Positions 25,815 through 33,678 of a stretch of 64,000 nt of DNA are shown here, piece by piece (the stretch's first letter is position 1; each line of letters opens with the position of its first letter). The position numbers were made by a program, and so were the translations under genes. The notes beneath the pieces are model-generated. The model saw nothing but the letters and a program-made list of their open reading frames with translations. It was not told where the DNA came from and did no database searches. Location: NCBI GenBank assembly GCA_041912595.1, contig JAYRMR010000011.1:40390-104389 (forward strand), read 5' to 3'. The DNA is from Roseateles_B sp041912595. Its GTDB lineage: Bacteria > Pseudomonadota > Gammaproteobacteria > Burkholderiales > Burkholderiaceae_C.

Positions 25815-28174
25815 AGGTCCTTAGCGACCTTGGCTCCGATCAGCATCTGCACCAGCACCTGCGACCAGTCTTTCAGTCCCGTCATCCAGGCAGAGGTGAG
25901 GCTCAGACGCACGGGCTCCTCGGGCACGAAGACGGTGTCGCCCGGATAGGCCTTGGCCGTCCCGGAACTGAAGACGCCGCTCGACACGCGCTCGGCCATC
26001 CCGTTGGCATGCACCACGAAGATCTCCGACATGTCCGCACTGCGCTTGGGTTGGGCCGCTCGCACATAGCTGAACAGGTCGCGCTTGACGTCATAGACGG
26101 CCGTCAGCGGATTGTTGACCGCACCGTAAACCGCCACCTGGTAGGGCATCGCCGGGATCATCACGGTGTCGCCGTCTTCCAATGGCAGATCCGGCAGTTC
26201 CGCCAGCTTGGCATCAGCCGGAATCTCAAGGGCCACACGACCATCGGGCACCTGCCGACGCAGCTGATCAGCACGTCGGCGGATCTCCTGCGACAGGCTT
26301 TCGTTCAGCGCACGCTGCTCCGTTCCGCCACTCGAACTCAGCAGCGCGGCAGACTGCTGCGACACCATGTCATCCAGCAGCTGAGCAGCCTTGCGCAACT
26401 GCTCCTTCTGCACGGTGACCTGGCTCGTGCGGGTGAGCTTGAGGCCATACAGATAGGCGCGGGACGTCAGCCCCCCTGCACGTTGCAGCGCGCCCTTCAG
26501 CGTCTCGCCGGCCGCCAGCTGGAAGATGCCAGCCTGACCAACTTCGCCTTCGATCTTCACGTAGCGTGTCCGCAGCTGCTCAGGAAGAGCCAGGCTCTTG
26601 TCGCTGTAGATCACCACATGGTCGCCAGGCTGCAGCTCGGGATCATCCGGGCCCTGCGGCACGGCCAGGGCGCGCCCCAGGTGGAAGTTGATCAGTTCCA
26701 CCTGCCCTGTCATCGCGTTGAGTCGCTCAATGGACGCCAGGCTCCAGTTGATATTCTCGGCATTGACATGCGACTCCAGCTTTTCGGCGGACAGCTCCTG
26801 GCTGTCATCCTGCAGGCCAGAAGGACGGTTCTGTGCCACGGTCCCTTGCCAAGGTGCGGCAGCACCCAGGCCGCCCTGCACAGCGGCCTGGTTGACCGAC
26901 TGTCCGAGCCGCTTGCGCGCACCGCCGGTTTCACCCATGGCGAGCTCATTGCGAGCCCTGGCCACGCTGGGTGAGTACAGCGCCGCACGGTTGGGGACCA
27001 GCGTCGTCAATCGCATGCCCGGGGTCCAGGCACGGCGCAGCGGCTGGTAGACGCTACCGCGCACCACCACCATGTTGGCAAAGCGTTGCCCCATTTCCTG
27101 CAGGCTGACGACGTCGCCGTCCTCGAGCTTGAAGTCCCCGCCGGCCTTGGAAAGATCGACGATCAGCACCTTGCGTGGAGCCTCGGGGCGCTGGCGGTCA
27201 ATCCGGTCCACCGTGACGCGCTCAATTCGAGACGCCGCCGAGGCCCCCCCCGCAAGCTGCAGGAGGCCGCTCAACGTCGTGCCGCTGGACGCCAGCTCGA
27301 AGATGCCCTGTACATTCGTCGCGCCCAGCAAGGCGACACGCGCCCCCGCCGGCGGAATGTGAATGACGTCGCCATTGCGCAGCTGCACGTCGCCTTCACT
27401 GTTGCCCTTGCCGATCAGCTCGTAGAAGTCCAGCAGTGCCACTTGCTTGCCTTGCCGCATCAGGCGGATGGCCCGCAAAGACCCTGTCGGGGCAGCGCCG
27501 TTGGCCGCGTAAAGCACGTTCAGCAGGCTGCTGGTGGCCGGCAACCGATAAGCACCCGGCCGCATCGCCTGGCCGACGACCAGCACGGAGATATTGCGCA
27601 GCTTGCCGGTCGAGACATGCAGGTTGAAGCCCGTGTAGTAACGGGAGATGGCCTTCTGGATCGTGGCCTGAAGATCCGTACGTCGGACACCTGCCACCAG
27701 CACCGAGCCCACCTTGGGGAGACTGACAAAACCGGTGTTGTCAACGACCAGCGTGGCATCAAGCTCCACCGGACCGGTCAGCTTGATCCGCACCTCGTCC
27801 CCCGGACCGACTTCATAGAGTTCGGTCGGCGTGGTACCCACCGGACTGTCGAAGCCCTGGTCCTCGAAGCTGAAGGAGTCCAGCCCGTAGACCGGCAGCC
27901 AACGGCCGTAGTTGCGGTAGACAAAGTCCTGGAAGGCGAGTTCCTGAGAGGACGTTTCCGTCGGCGGCTTGCGCTTGACCGCATTCAGCTCGGCGTCGGG
28001 AGCCTCTTTGAGCTGCAGCAGGGTACTGCCGTTGCGATCGAGGCCAGCACTGGTGGCACCCGGCACGACCGGCACCGGCGTGGGCAGCTGCTGAGCCAAG
28101 GCGGGCGTACCGCTTGCAAGCGTTATAGACAGCGTCACGCACGACGCAACTGCGGCCCGAACCAGACCCTTCAT
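25811..28174 (-). CDS. wza: Wza-type polysaccharide export protein with multiple SLBB domains
   Basis: Outer-membrane polysaccharide export protein, first gene of the operon. The 787-residue precursor has a signal peptide ending near ASGTPALAQ. It then has a Poly_export domain with YEVGPGDEVRIKLTG, GFVSLPKVGSVLVAG and LHVSTGKLRNISVLVVGQ, followed by several SLBB/soluble-ligand-binding repeats to the C terminus. It is about twice the length of E. coli Wza, as in many extended SLBB exporters. No lipobox cysteine is seen after the signal peptide. The start is the ATG at 28172-28174 with a GGGGGATGG site. A dyad about 110 bp upstream may regulate the whole operon. Confidence 0.9.
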   Translation of the reverse strand: MKGLVRAAVASCVTLSITLASGTPALAQQLPTPVPVVPGATSAGLDRNGSTLLQLKEAPDAELNAVKRKPPTETSSQELAFQDFVYRNYGRWLPVYGLDSFSFEDQGFDSPVGTTPTELYEVGPGDEVRIKLTGPVELDATLVVDNTGFVSLPKVGSVLVAGVRRTDLQATIQKAISRYYTGFNLHVSTGKLRNISVLVVGQAMRPGAYRLPATSSLLNVLYAANGAAPTGSLRAIRLMRQGKQVALLDFYELIGKGNSEGDVQLRNGDVIHIPPAGARVALLGATNVQGIFELASSGTTLSGLLQLAGGASAASRIERVTVDRIDRQRPEAPRKVLIVDLSKAGGDFKLEDGDVVSLQEMGQRFANMVVVRGSVYQPLRRAWTPGMRLTTLVPNRAALYSPSVARARNELAMGETGGARKRLGQSVNQAAVQGGLGAAAPWQGTVAQNRPSGLQDDSQELSAEKLESHVNAENINWSLASIERLNAMTGQVELINFHLGRALAVPQGPDDPELQPGDHVVIYSDKSLALPEQLRTRYVKIEGEVGQAGIFQLAAGETLKGALQRAGGLTSRAYLYGLKLTRTSQVTVQKEQLRKAAQLLDDMVSQQSAALLSSSGGTEQRALNESLSQEIRRRADQLRRQVPDGRVALEIPADAKLAELPDLPLEDGDTVMIPAMPYQVAVYGAVNNPLTAVYDVKRDLFSYVRAAQPKRSADMSEIFVVHANGMAERVSSGVFSSGTAKAYPGDTVFVPEEPVRLSLTSAWMTGLKDWSQVLVQMLIGAKVAKDL

Positions 28175-28284
28175 TAGCCATCCCCCAAAAATTTCGCGTT
28201 CGGTCACAGTCGCGCAATGGCGTCGCTGTCGGCTTCTGAGCCGCATGGGAGTCCGAACGAACGCGGCATTCTAGTGCGTAGCGC

Positions 28285-28311
28285 GTGCAATTACGGGTTT
28301 GCCCGTTGCAC
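28285..28311. promoter_or_regulatory. Imperfect dyad upstream of the polysaccharide operon
   Basis: An inverted repeat pairs GTGCAA with TTGCAC and CGGG with CCCG, with a three-base interruption in one arm. It is the only clear dyad between the GIN-domain gene and wza. A TAGAAT hexamer on the minus strand at 28268-28273 could be a -10 box but has no good -35 partner. It could be an operator or an mRNA leader hairpin; no T-run follows, so a terminator is unlikely. Confidence 0.35.
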
Positions 28312-28355
28312 ACCAGGCGCAAGAAGCGCTAAGGAGGGGATGGCCGAGTGATCGC

Positions 28356-29126
28356 TCAGTTGTTGAGCTTGCGCACCGTGCCGCTGCCGGCGGACGAGAT
28401 GCTCAGTGCGGGGTTGCCGACGTAGGCGACGTCCCCGGAGCCGGCGATGGAGACCTTCAGCACCTTGTTGGCGGCCAGGATGACGTCGCCACTGCCGGCA
28501 ATGCTGACCTTGGCTTCGTCCGCCTGCAGCTCGCGGGCCTTGACGTCGCCGCTGCCCGCCACCGAGACGCTCAGGTTCGCGGTGGAGCCGCTGGCGACGA
28601 TGTCCCCGCTGCCGGAGATGCTCATGGCGATGCGCTCGCTCTTGATGCCGTTCAGGTGGATGTCGCCGGAGCCGCTGATGCTCGCCTTGAGGTCCTGCGC
28701 ATTGATGGGGTCGACCTTGATCGTGCCCGAGCCGGCAATGGACACGCCGCGCAGGGCCGGCATCTCGATCTCGATGACGGGGGCCTGCTTGGTGCTCAGG
28801 TGGTAGCCGCGGCGCGTCTGGATTTCCAGCGTGCGGCCCTTGCCGCCGTCGACCACGCGGGTCTCGATGTAGGGCAGCAGGTTGCGCTCGGCGCGCAGCT
28901 CCAGCTTGTGGCCGTTGCCCTGGCGGATCTGCACCTTGAAGCTGCCTTCGAGGGCGACGGCGTCGTAGCCGCTGACATCGCGGCGCTCGCTGGTGACCTC
29001 CCCCTCGCCGACGACGCGTTCGCCGGAGCCCCAGCTCCAGGACCAGGCCTGTGCGGCGCCGGTGCTCAGAAGGGCGGCGCTGCCCAGCAGCGTGACGGCG
29101 AAGAAGCGGCGCGTGGTGGTGCTCAT
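28356..29126 (-). CDS. Head GIN domain (DUF2807) exported protein
   Basis: A 256-residue exported protein with a signal peptide (MSTTTRRFFAVTLLGSAALL, cleavage near AAQA) followed by a repetitive beta-solenoid. Seven repeats share the core S(I/V)(A/S)GSG(D/T)(I/V/L), for example ISGSGDIHL, ISGSGDIVA and VAGSGDVKA, spaced about 18-21 residues apart. This pattern is typical of the putative auto-transporter adhesin head GIN family; the function is unknown. It is upstream of and co-directional with the polysaccharide operon, 180 bp from wza. The ATG at 29124-29126 gives the signal peptide; an earlier in-frame ATG adds 13 residues. Confidence 0.85.
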   Translation of the reverse strand: MSTTTRRFFAVTLLGSAALLSTGAAQAWSWSWGSGERVVGEGEVTSERRDVSGYDAVALEGSFKVQIRQGNGHKLELRAERNLLPYIETRVVDGGKGRTLEIQTRRGYHLSTKQAPVIEIEMPALRGVSIAGSGTIKVDPINAQDLKASISGSGDIHLNGIKSERIAMSISGSGDIVASGSTANLSVSVAGSGDVKARELQADEAKVSIAGSGDVILAANKVLKVSIAGSGDVAYVGNPALSISSAGSGTVRKLNN

Positions 29127-29266
29127 GGCGGGGATCCTTGTCTCATGCGTTGACGATGGACGCATGATGCAAAGCCCGCCCGCCGCTGGCGAGCCGGCTC
29201 AGACGAAATGCAGGAACGGCGGCACCAGATGCAGGAAGCCCGCGCGGGGGCTCGTGCAGCGTCCGC

Positions 29267-29722
29267 TCAGTGGCCGCCCTTGGCCGCAGCCTTGTCAGCG
29301 GGCTTGTCGGTCTTGGCGCCGCCCTTGTCAGCGGCCTTCTCAGCGGACTTCTCAGCGGACTTCTCGGAGGCCTTGTCCGCCGCCTTCTCGCCCCCTGCGG
29401 CCTCTTCATCGGCCGGCTTGCTCGTGCCGGGACGGGGCACCACGGGGGCGATGCCCTCGAGCTTGTTCTCGCGCATGTACTCGTCCATCTCCTTCCAGCC
29501 CGAGAAGACGGCGGCCTTCTGAGCCTTGGGATTGAGCGTGTAGCAGTCCTCGATCGCGCGCTGCGCGTGCCGGCAGGCGCTGCCCACGGCCTTGCCCTCG
29601 GCCTCCTTGGCGGCGGCCAGTTTGGCCGGATCGTCGATGCCCAGCCATTCGCAGCCGGCCAGCGGCAGGAGCAGCAGGGCGACGGTCAGGCGCCGGCGCA
29701 GGGGGTGGGAAATGCGCGTCAT
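29267..29722 (-). CDS. Small lipoprotein with K/A/E/S-rich repeat tail
   Basis: A 151-residue predicted lipoprotein. The signal sequence LTVALLLLPLAGC ends in a lipobox with Cys23. A short globular part contains two cysteines (SACRHAQRAIEDCYTLNP) that may form a disulphide, then a low-complexity tail of KSAEKSAEKAADK-type units runs to the end. The tail is encoded by near-tandem 15-bp DNA units around 29330-29390. The function is unknown; the lysine-rich tail could bind peptidoglycan or anionic polymers (speculative). It ends 140 bp before the GIN gene region on the same strand. Confidence 0.75.
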   Translation of the reverse strand: MTRISHPLRRRLTVALLLLPLAGCEWLGIDDPAKLAAAKEAEGKAVGSACRHAQRAIEDCYTLNPKAQKAAVFSGWKEMDEYMRENKLEGIAPVVPRPGTSKPADEEAAGGEKAADKASEKSAEKSAEKAADKGGAKTDKPADKAAAKGGH

Positions 29723-29757
29723 GCCCGGCTTATCGGCTGATCCGCGGCGGTCTTGAG

Positions 29758-30606
29758 TCAGCGCTGGCGCGCCATCTCCATCAGGCGTGCAATCCGCTCC
29801 TCCGTAGCCGGATGAGTGGAGAACAAGCCCTTGATGCCACCGCCGGAAAGCGGGTTCATGATCATCATCTGCGCCGTCTCGGGATGGCGCTCCGCAGTTT
29901 CCAGGGGCAGGCCCTGGGCGTAGCGGTGGATCTTGTCGAGCGCCGAGGCCAGGGCCGCGGGATCGCCGGAGATCTCGGCACCGCCGCGGTCCGCCTCGAA
30001 CTCGCGGGCACGGCTGATGGCCATCTGGATCAGACTGGCGGCGATGGGCGCGAGGATCATCACCAGCAGGCCCACGAGCGGGTTGGTCTGGCGCCCCTCG
30101 CTGTCCCGCCCGCCGAACAGCATCGCGAAGTTGCCCAGCATGCCGATGGCACCGGCCATCGTGGCGCTGATGGTGGAGATCAGGATGTCCCGGTGCTGCA
30201 CATGGGCCAGCTCATGGGCCATCACGCCGCGCAGCTCGCGCTCGGACAGCACGCGCAGGATGCCCGTGGTGGCCGCCACGGCCGCGTGCTCGGGGTTGCG
30301 GCCGGTCGCAAAGGCATTGGGCGCCTGCTCGTCGATCAGGTAGACGCGCGGCATGGGCAGGCCGGCGCGCTGGGCCAGCTCCCGCACCATGCGGTAGAAC
30401 TGCGGCGCACTGGCCTCGTCCACCTCCTGCGCGTTGTACATGCGCAGGACCATCTTGTCGGAGAACCAGTAGCTGAAGAAGTTCATGCCCAGCGCGATCA
30501 GCAGCGCGAGGACCATGCCCTGCTGCCCGCCCAGCATCGAGCCGATCGCCATGAACAGCGCGGTGATGGCGGCCATCAGGATGGCAGTCTTCATCATGTT
30601 GAACAT
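29758..30606 (-). CDS. htpX: Membrane zinc metalloprotease HtpX
   Basis: Inner-membrane M48 protease that degrades damaged or misfolded membrane proteins. The 282-residue protein has two N-terminal transmembrane helices, the active-site VMAHELAHVQHRD (HExxH zinc ligands), two further helices around LVGLLVMILAPIAASL, the third ligand in REFEADRGGAEI, and a C-terminal STHPATEERIARL segment. Length and motifs are typical. Its location next to fmt-def is a usual betaproteobacterial neighbourhood. No heat-shock promoter was recognised. Confidence 0.96.
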   Translation of the reverse strand: MFNMMKTAILMAAITALFMAIGSMLGGQQGMVLALLIALGMNFFSYWFSDKMVLRMYNAQEVDEASAPQFYRMVRELAQRAGLPMPRVYLIDEQAPNAFATGRNPEHAAVAATTGILRVLSERELRGVMAHELAHVQHRDILISTISATMAGAIGMLGNFAMLFGGRDSEGRQTNPLVGLLVMILAPIAASLIQMAISRAREFEADRGGAEISGDPAALASALDKIHRYAQGLPLETAERHPETAQMMIMNPLSGGGIKGLFSTHPATEERIARLMEMARQR

Positions 30607-30656
30607 CGCTCACTCCTCCGACAGGACAGACAAGGCACCGCGGCGCGGCTGACTGC

Positions 30657-31631
30657 TCAGGTGGGGCTGGCGGCCGCCGATTTCAAGACCGCGCCCGCCG
30701 CCACCGGCCGCGACTGCAGGAACGCCGCCGCGGGCAGGCGCTTGCCACCGGCACGCTGCAGCTCGGTCAGGCGCAGCGCGCCCTCGCCGCAGGCGACCAG
30801 CAGGCCGGACGCATCCGCCGCCAGCACTTCGCCGGGCTGGCCGGCGCCGGGCGCCCGCTGCGCCTTCCAGATCTTGAGCGGCTCGCCGTCCAGGTGGCTC
30901 AGGCCGCCCGGGAAGGGGTCGAAGGCCCGCAGGCGGCGCTCGATGGCGTCGGCCGGCAGCGTCCAGTCGATGTCGCTCTCGGCCTTCTCGATCTTGTGGG
31001 CATAGCAGACTCCCGCCTCGGGCTGACGCTCCGGCCGGAAGCCGCCGCACGCGGCCAGCTCCAGCGCCTCGACCATCAGACGGCCGCCCAGCACGGCCAG
31101 CTTGTCATGCAGGCTGGCGGTGGTGTCGTCGGCCGCGATGGGCAGGCGCTCGATGAGCAGCATGTCGCCCGTGTCCAGGCCCGCGTCCATCTGCATGATG
31201 GTGATGCCCGTCTCGGCATCGCCCGCCTCGATGGCCCGGTGGATGGGCGCCGCGCCGCGCCAGCGCGGCAGCAGCGAGGCGTGGATGTTCAGGCAGCCCA
31301 GGCGCGGCAGGTCCAGCACCCACTGGGGCAGGATCAGGCCGTAGGCCGCCACCACGAGGAGGTCCGGCCGGGCCGCCAGCAGCGCCTCGCGGCCGGCCGC
31401 AGCCTCGCCGGGATGCTTGCCGTCCAGGCGCAGGCTCAGCGGCTGGCTCACCGGGATGCCGTGCTGCTGCGCCACCTGCTTGACCGGCGAGGCCTGCAGC
31501 TTCATGCCGCGGCCGGCCGGGCGATCGGGCTGGGTCAGCACCAGGGGAACCTCGAAACCCGCGGCCAGCAGGGCCTTCAGGGCGACGGCCGCGAATTCCG
31601 GCGTTCCGGCGAAGGCGACGCGCAAGCCCAT
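30657..31631 (-). CDS. fmt: Methionyl-tRNA formyltransferase
   Basis: Formylates Met on initiator tRNA using 10-formyltetrahydrofolate. The 324-residue protein has the N-terminal RVAFAGTPEFAAVALKAL, the catalytic NIHASLLPRWRGAAPI (Asn and His) and DAGLDTGDML (Asp), and a C-terminal OB-fold tRNA-binding domain. Its start shares one base with the def stop codon (TGATG), so it is coupled to peptide deformylase, the enzyme that removes the same formyl group. The substrate tRNA is encoded twice in this window near 55.7-56.0 kb. Confidence 0.96.
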   Translation of the reverse strand: MGLRVAFAGTPEFAAVALKALLAAGFEVPLVLTQPDRPAGRGMKLQASPVKQVAQQHGIPVSQPLSLRLDGKHPGEAAAGREALLAARPDLLVVAAYGLILPQWVLDLPRLGCLNIHASLLPRWRGAAPIHRAIEAGDAETGITIMQMDAGLDTGDMLLIERLPIAADDTTASLHDKLAVLGGRLMVEALELAACGGFRPERQPEAGVCYAHKIEKAESDIDWTLPADAIERRLRAFDPFPGGLSHLDGEPLKIWKAQRAPGAGQPGEVLAADASGLLVACGEGALRLTELQRAGGKRLPAAAFLQSRPVAAGAVLKSAAASPT

Positions 31632-32146
31632 CAGCGGCGCGGCTGTTCGTCGCGGGCCTTCTTGGCCAGCTTGGTCTTGATGCGGTCGCGCTTGAGCGAG
31701 CTCAGGTATTCGACGAAGACCTTGCCCTTCAGGTGATCCAGCTCATGCTGCACGCACACCGACAGCAGGCCCTCGGCCTCGAACTCGTAGGTCTGGCCGT
31801 CGCGGTCCAGGGCGCGCACCTTGACCCGCTCATGGCGCGCCACCTTGTCGTAGATGGTCGGCACGGAGAGGCAGCCCTCCTCGCCGTCGCGCAGGGCCCC
31901 GCCGGTCTCGATGATCTCGGGGTTGATCAGCACTCGCGGCTCGTTGCGCTCTTCGGAGGTGTCGATCACCACCACGCGCTCGTGCACGTCCACCTGGGTA
32001 GCCGCGAGGCCCACGCCCTCGGCGGCGTACATGGTCTCGAGCATGTCGTCCACCAGCTGGCGGATGCGGTCGTCCACGACGGCCACGGTTTGAGCGACAG
32101 TGTGCAGACGCGGGTCGGGGTAACGCAGGATATTCAGTTTGGCCAT
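31631..32146 (-). CDS. def: Peptide deformylase
   Basis: Removes the N-formyl group from nascent proteins; Fe(II)/Zn enzyme. All three family motifs are present in the 171-residue product: GVGLAATQVD, EEGCLSVP (Cys ligand) and CVQHELDHLKG (His ligands and catalytic Glu). The ATG at 32144-32146 gives the canonical MAKLNILRYPDPRL start; longer readings are not supported. A 29-bp inverted repeat lies 15 bp upstream, between this gene and the divergent LysM gene. Confidence 0.97.
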   Translation of the reverse strand: MAKLNILRYPDPRLHTVAQTVAVVDDRIRQLVDDMLETMYAAEGVGLAATQVDVHERVVVIDTSEERNEPRVLINPEIIETGGALRDGEEGCLSVPTIYDKVARHERVKVRALDRDGQTYEFEAEGLLSVCVQHELDHLKGKVFVEYLSSLKRDRIKTKLAKKARDEQPRR

Positions 32147-32160
32147 CTCGGAGTTCCAAT

Positions 32161-32189
32161 GCCGCGCTGTGGACAATCCACAACGCGGC
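32161..32189. promoter_or_regulatory. 29-bp inverted repeat between def and the LysM gene
   Basis: Two 13-bp arms (GCCGCGCTGTGGA and TCCACAACGCGGC) flank a 3-bp centre; the arms match at 12 of 13 positions. It begins 15 bp from the def start and is 257 bp from the divergent LysM gene. It could be an operator or a def leader hairpin. The centre includes TTGTCCACA on one strand, close to the DnaA-box consensus. The rest of the 299-bp divergent interval shows nothing else that I can name. Confidence 0.4.
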
Positions 32190-32445
32190 TTTGTAAGTGC
32201 CTGCAAGAGCATCGATGCTCCAGCGGGATTCATTGCAACGTCCACCCGCTTTAGGGGCAGAATCATCTCAAGCTGAGGGGATTTTCGCCGATCTGCCGCA
32301 GGACTTCAGCGTTCTTGCTGATCACCCTGCGTGCGGCCGCGCTCCCAGGTGTGCCCCTCAGTATTCCCACTGCATGCCGACAGGCAAGAAAACAGCGGGT
32401 CCGGCGCCTCGCACGACGCACCGGCAGCCCGCAGGAGAACGACCG

Positions 32446-33609
32446 ATGACTTCATGGCCCATGCTGCGCCCCGCCCCCCTCGTCACCGCCCTGTGGGCCG
32501 CGGCCGCCCTTCTCAGCGCAGCGCCTGCCATGGCCACCGACTTCCCCATCAGCCAGTCCCAGCGGGACACCGCCCAGAAGGTGGCCCAGGCCGGCGTGCC
32601 CCTGTCGGAACTCGCCCCGGATGCCCCGGACAGCTACACCGTGAAAAAGGGTGACACGCTGTGGGCCATCTCCACCCTCTTCCTCAAGAGCCCCTGGCGC
32701 TGGCCGGAGCTCTGGGGCATGAACCAGGACCAGATCCGCAACCCCCACCTGATCTACCCCGGCCAGCAACTGGTGCTGGTCAAGGTGGATGGCCGTGCGC
32801 GCCTGGAGCTGGCCCAGTCGATCTCGGGCCCGAACGGCACCGTCAAGCTCTCGCCCCGGGCGCGGGCCGAATCGCTGGACGATGGCGGCATCCCCGCCAT
32901 TCCCATGCACCTGATCGAGCCCTTCCTGAATGAGGCCATCGTCCTCGACGAGGACAGCCTCGCCTCGGCCCCCCGCGTGGCCGCCGCCCAGGAAGGCCGC
33001 GTGCTGCTGAGCCGCGGGGACCTGGCCTATGTCCGCGGCACACTGCCGACGCAAGGCGACTACCGCGCCTTCCGCACGGCCAAGCCCCTGCGCGATCCGC
33101 TCACCAAGGAAGTGCTGGGCTATGAGGCGGCCTATGTGGGCTCGCTGGAGTTCCTCCGCGCCGGCACCCCGGCCGATGGCAAGACCCTCGAAGTGCCCGC
33201 GACCTTCCAGGTCAAGCAGATCCGTCAGGAGGTCAACGCCGGCGACCGCCTGGCCCCCGTGCCGCCCCGCACCTTCAGCCGCTATGTGCCGCATGCGCCG
33301 GGCAAGACCGTCGACGGCCGCGTCATCGCGGTCTATGGCGAGGGCCTGAACGCCGGCCAGAACCAGATCGTCTCGATCAACAAGGGCACGCAGGACGGCC
33401 TGGAGCAGGGCCATGTGCTGGCCCTGTGGCGGACCGGCCAGGAAGTCCGCGACACCAGCAGCGGCACCGGCCGCGCCGACGCCATCCGCCTGCCGGACGA
33501 GAAGAACGGCAAGCTGTTCGTGTTCCAGACCTTCCGCCGCGTCTCGTACGGGCTGATCCTGTCGGCACAACAGCCCGTCGGGCCGGGCGATCGCCTTTCG
33601 CAGCCCTGA
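32446..33609 (+). CDS. LysM-domain peptidoglycan-binding protein
   Basis: A 387-residue exported protein. A signal peptide (LVTALWAAAALLSAAPAMA) is followed by a LysM domain at about residues 64-112 (SYTVKKGDTLWAIS...IYPGQQLVLVK), which binds peptidoglycan. The long C-terminal region contains the YVPHAPGKTVDGRVIAVYG and GDRLSQP segments seen in Burkholderiales proteins encoded before dprA; its function is unknown. The start is the ATG at 32446-32448 with an AGGAG site; a longer reading lacks a signal peptide. dprA follows 69 bp downstream on the same strand. Confidence 0.9.
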   Translation: MTSWPMLRPAPLVTALWAAAALLSAAPAMATDFPISQSQRDTAQKVAQAGVPLSELAPDAPDSYTVKKGDTLWAISTLFLKSPWRWPELWGMNQDQIRNPHLIYPGQQLVLVKVDGRARLELAQSISGPNGTVKLSPRARAESLDDGGIPAIPMHLIEPFLNEAIVLDEDSLASAPRVAAAQEGRVLLSRGDLAYVRGTLPTQGDYRAFRTAKPLRDPLTKEVLGYEAAYVGSLEFLRAGTPADGKTLEVPATFQVKQIRQEVNAGDRLAPVPPRTFSRYVPHAPGKTVDGRVIAVYGEGLNAGQNQIVSINKGTQDGLEQGHVLALWRTGQEVRDTSSGTGRADAIRLPDEKNGKLFVFQTFRRVSYGLILSAQQPVGPGDRLSQP

Positions 33610-33678
33610 TTTGCCCCGCCCTGATCTCCGGGCCTGATCCCCTGCCCTTCCACCGCGCGCCGTTCCCGGGTCCCTGGC

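Noticed and set aside
32161..32189. Chromosome replication origin
   Set aside because: Only one DnaA-like box, no AT-rich unwinding region, and no dnaA, gidA or parA neighbours.
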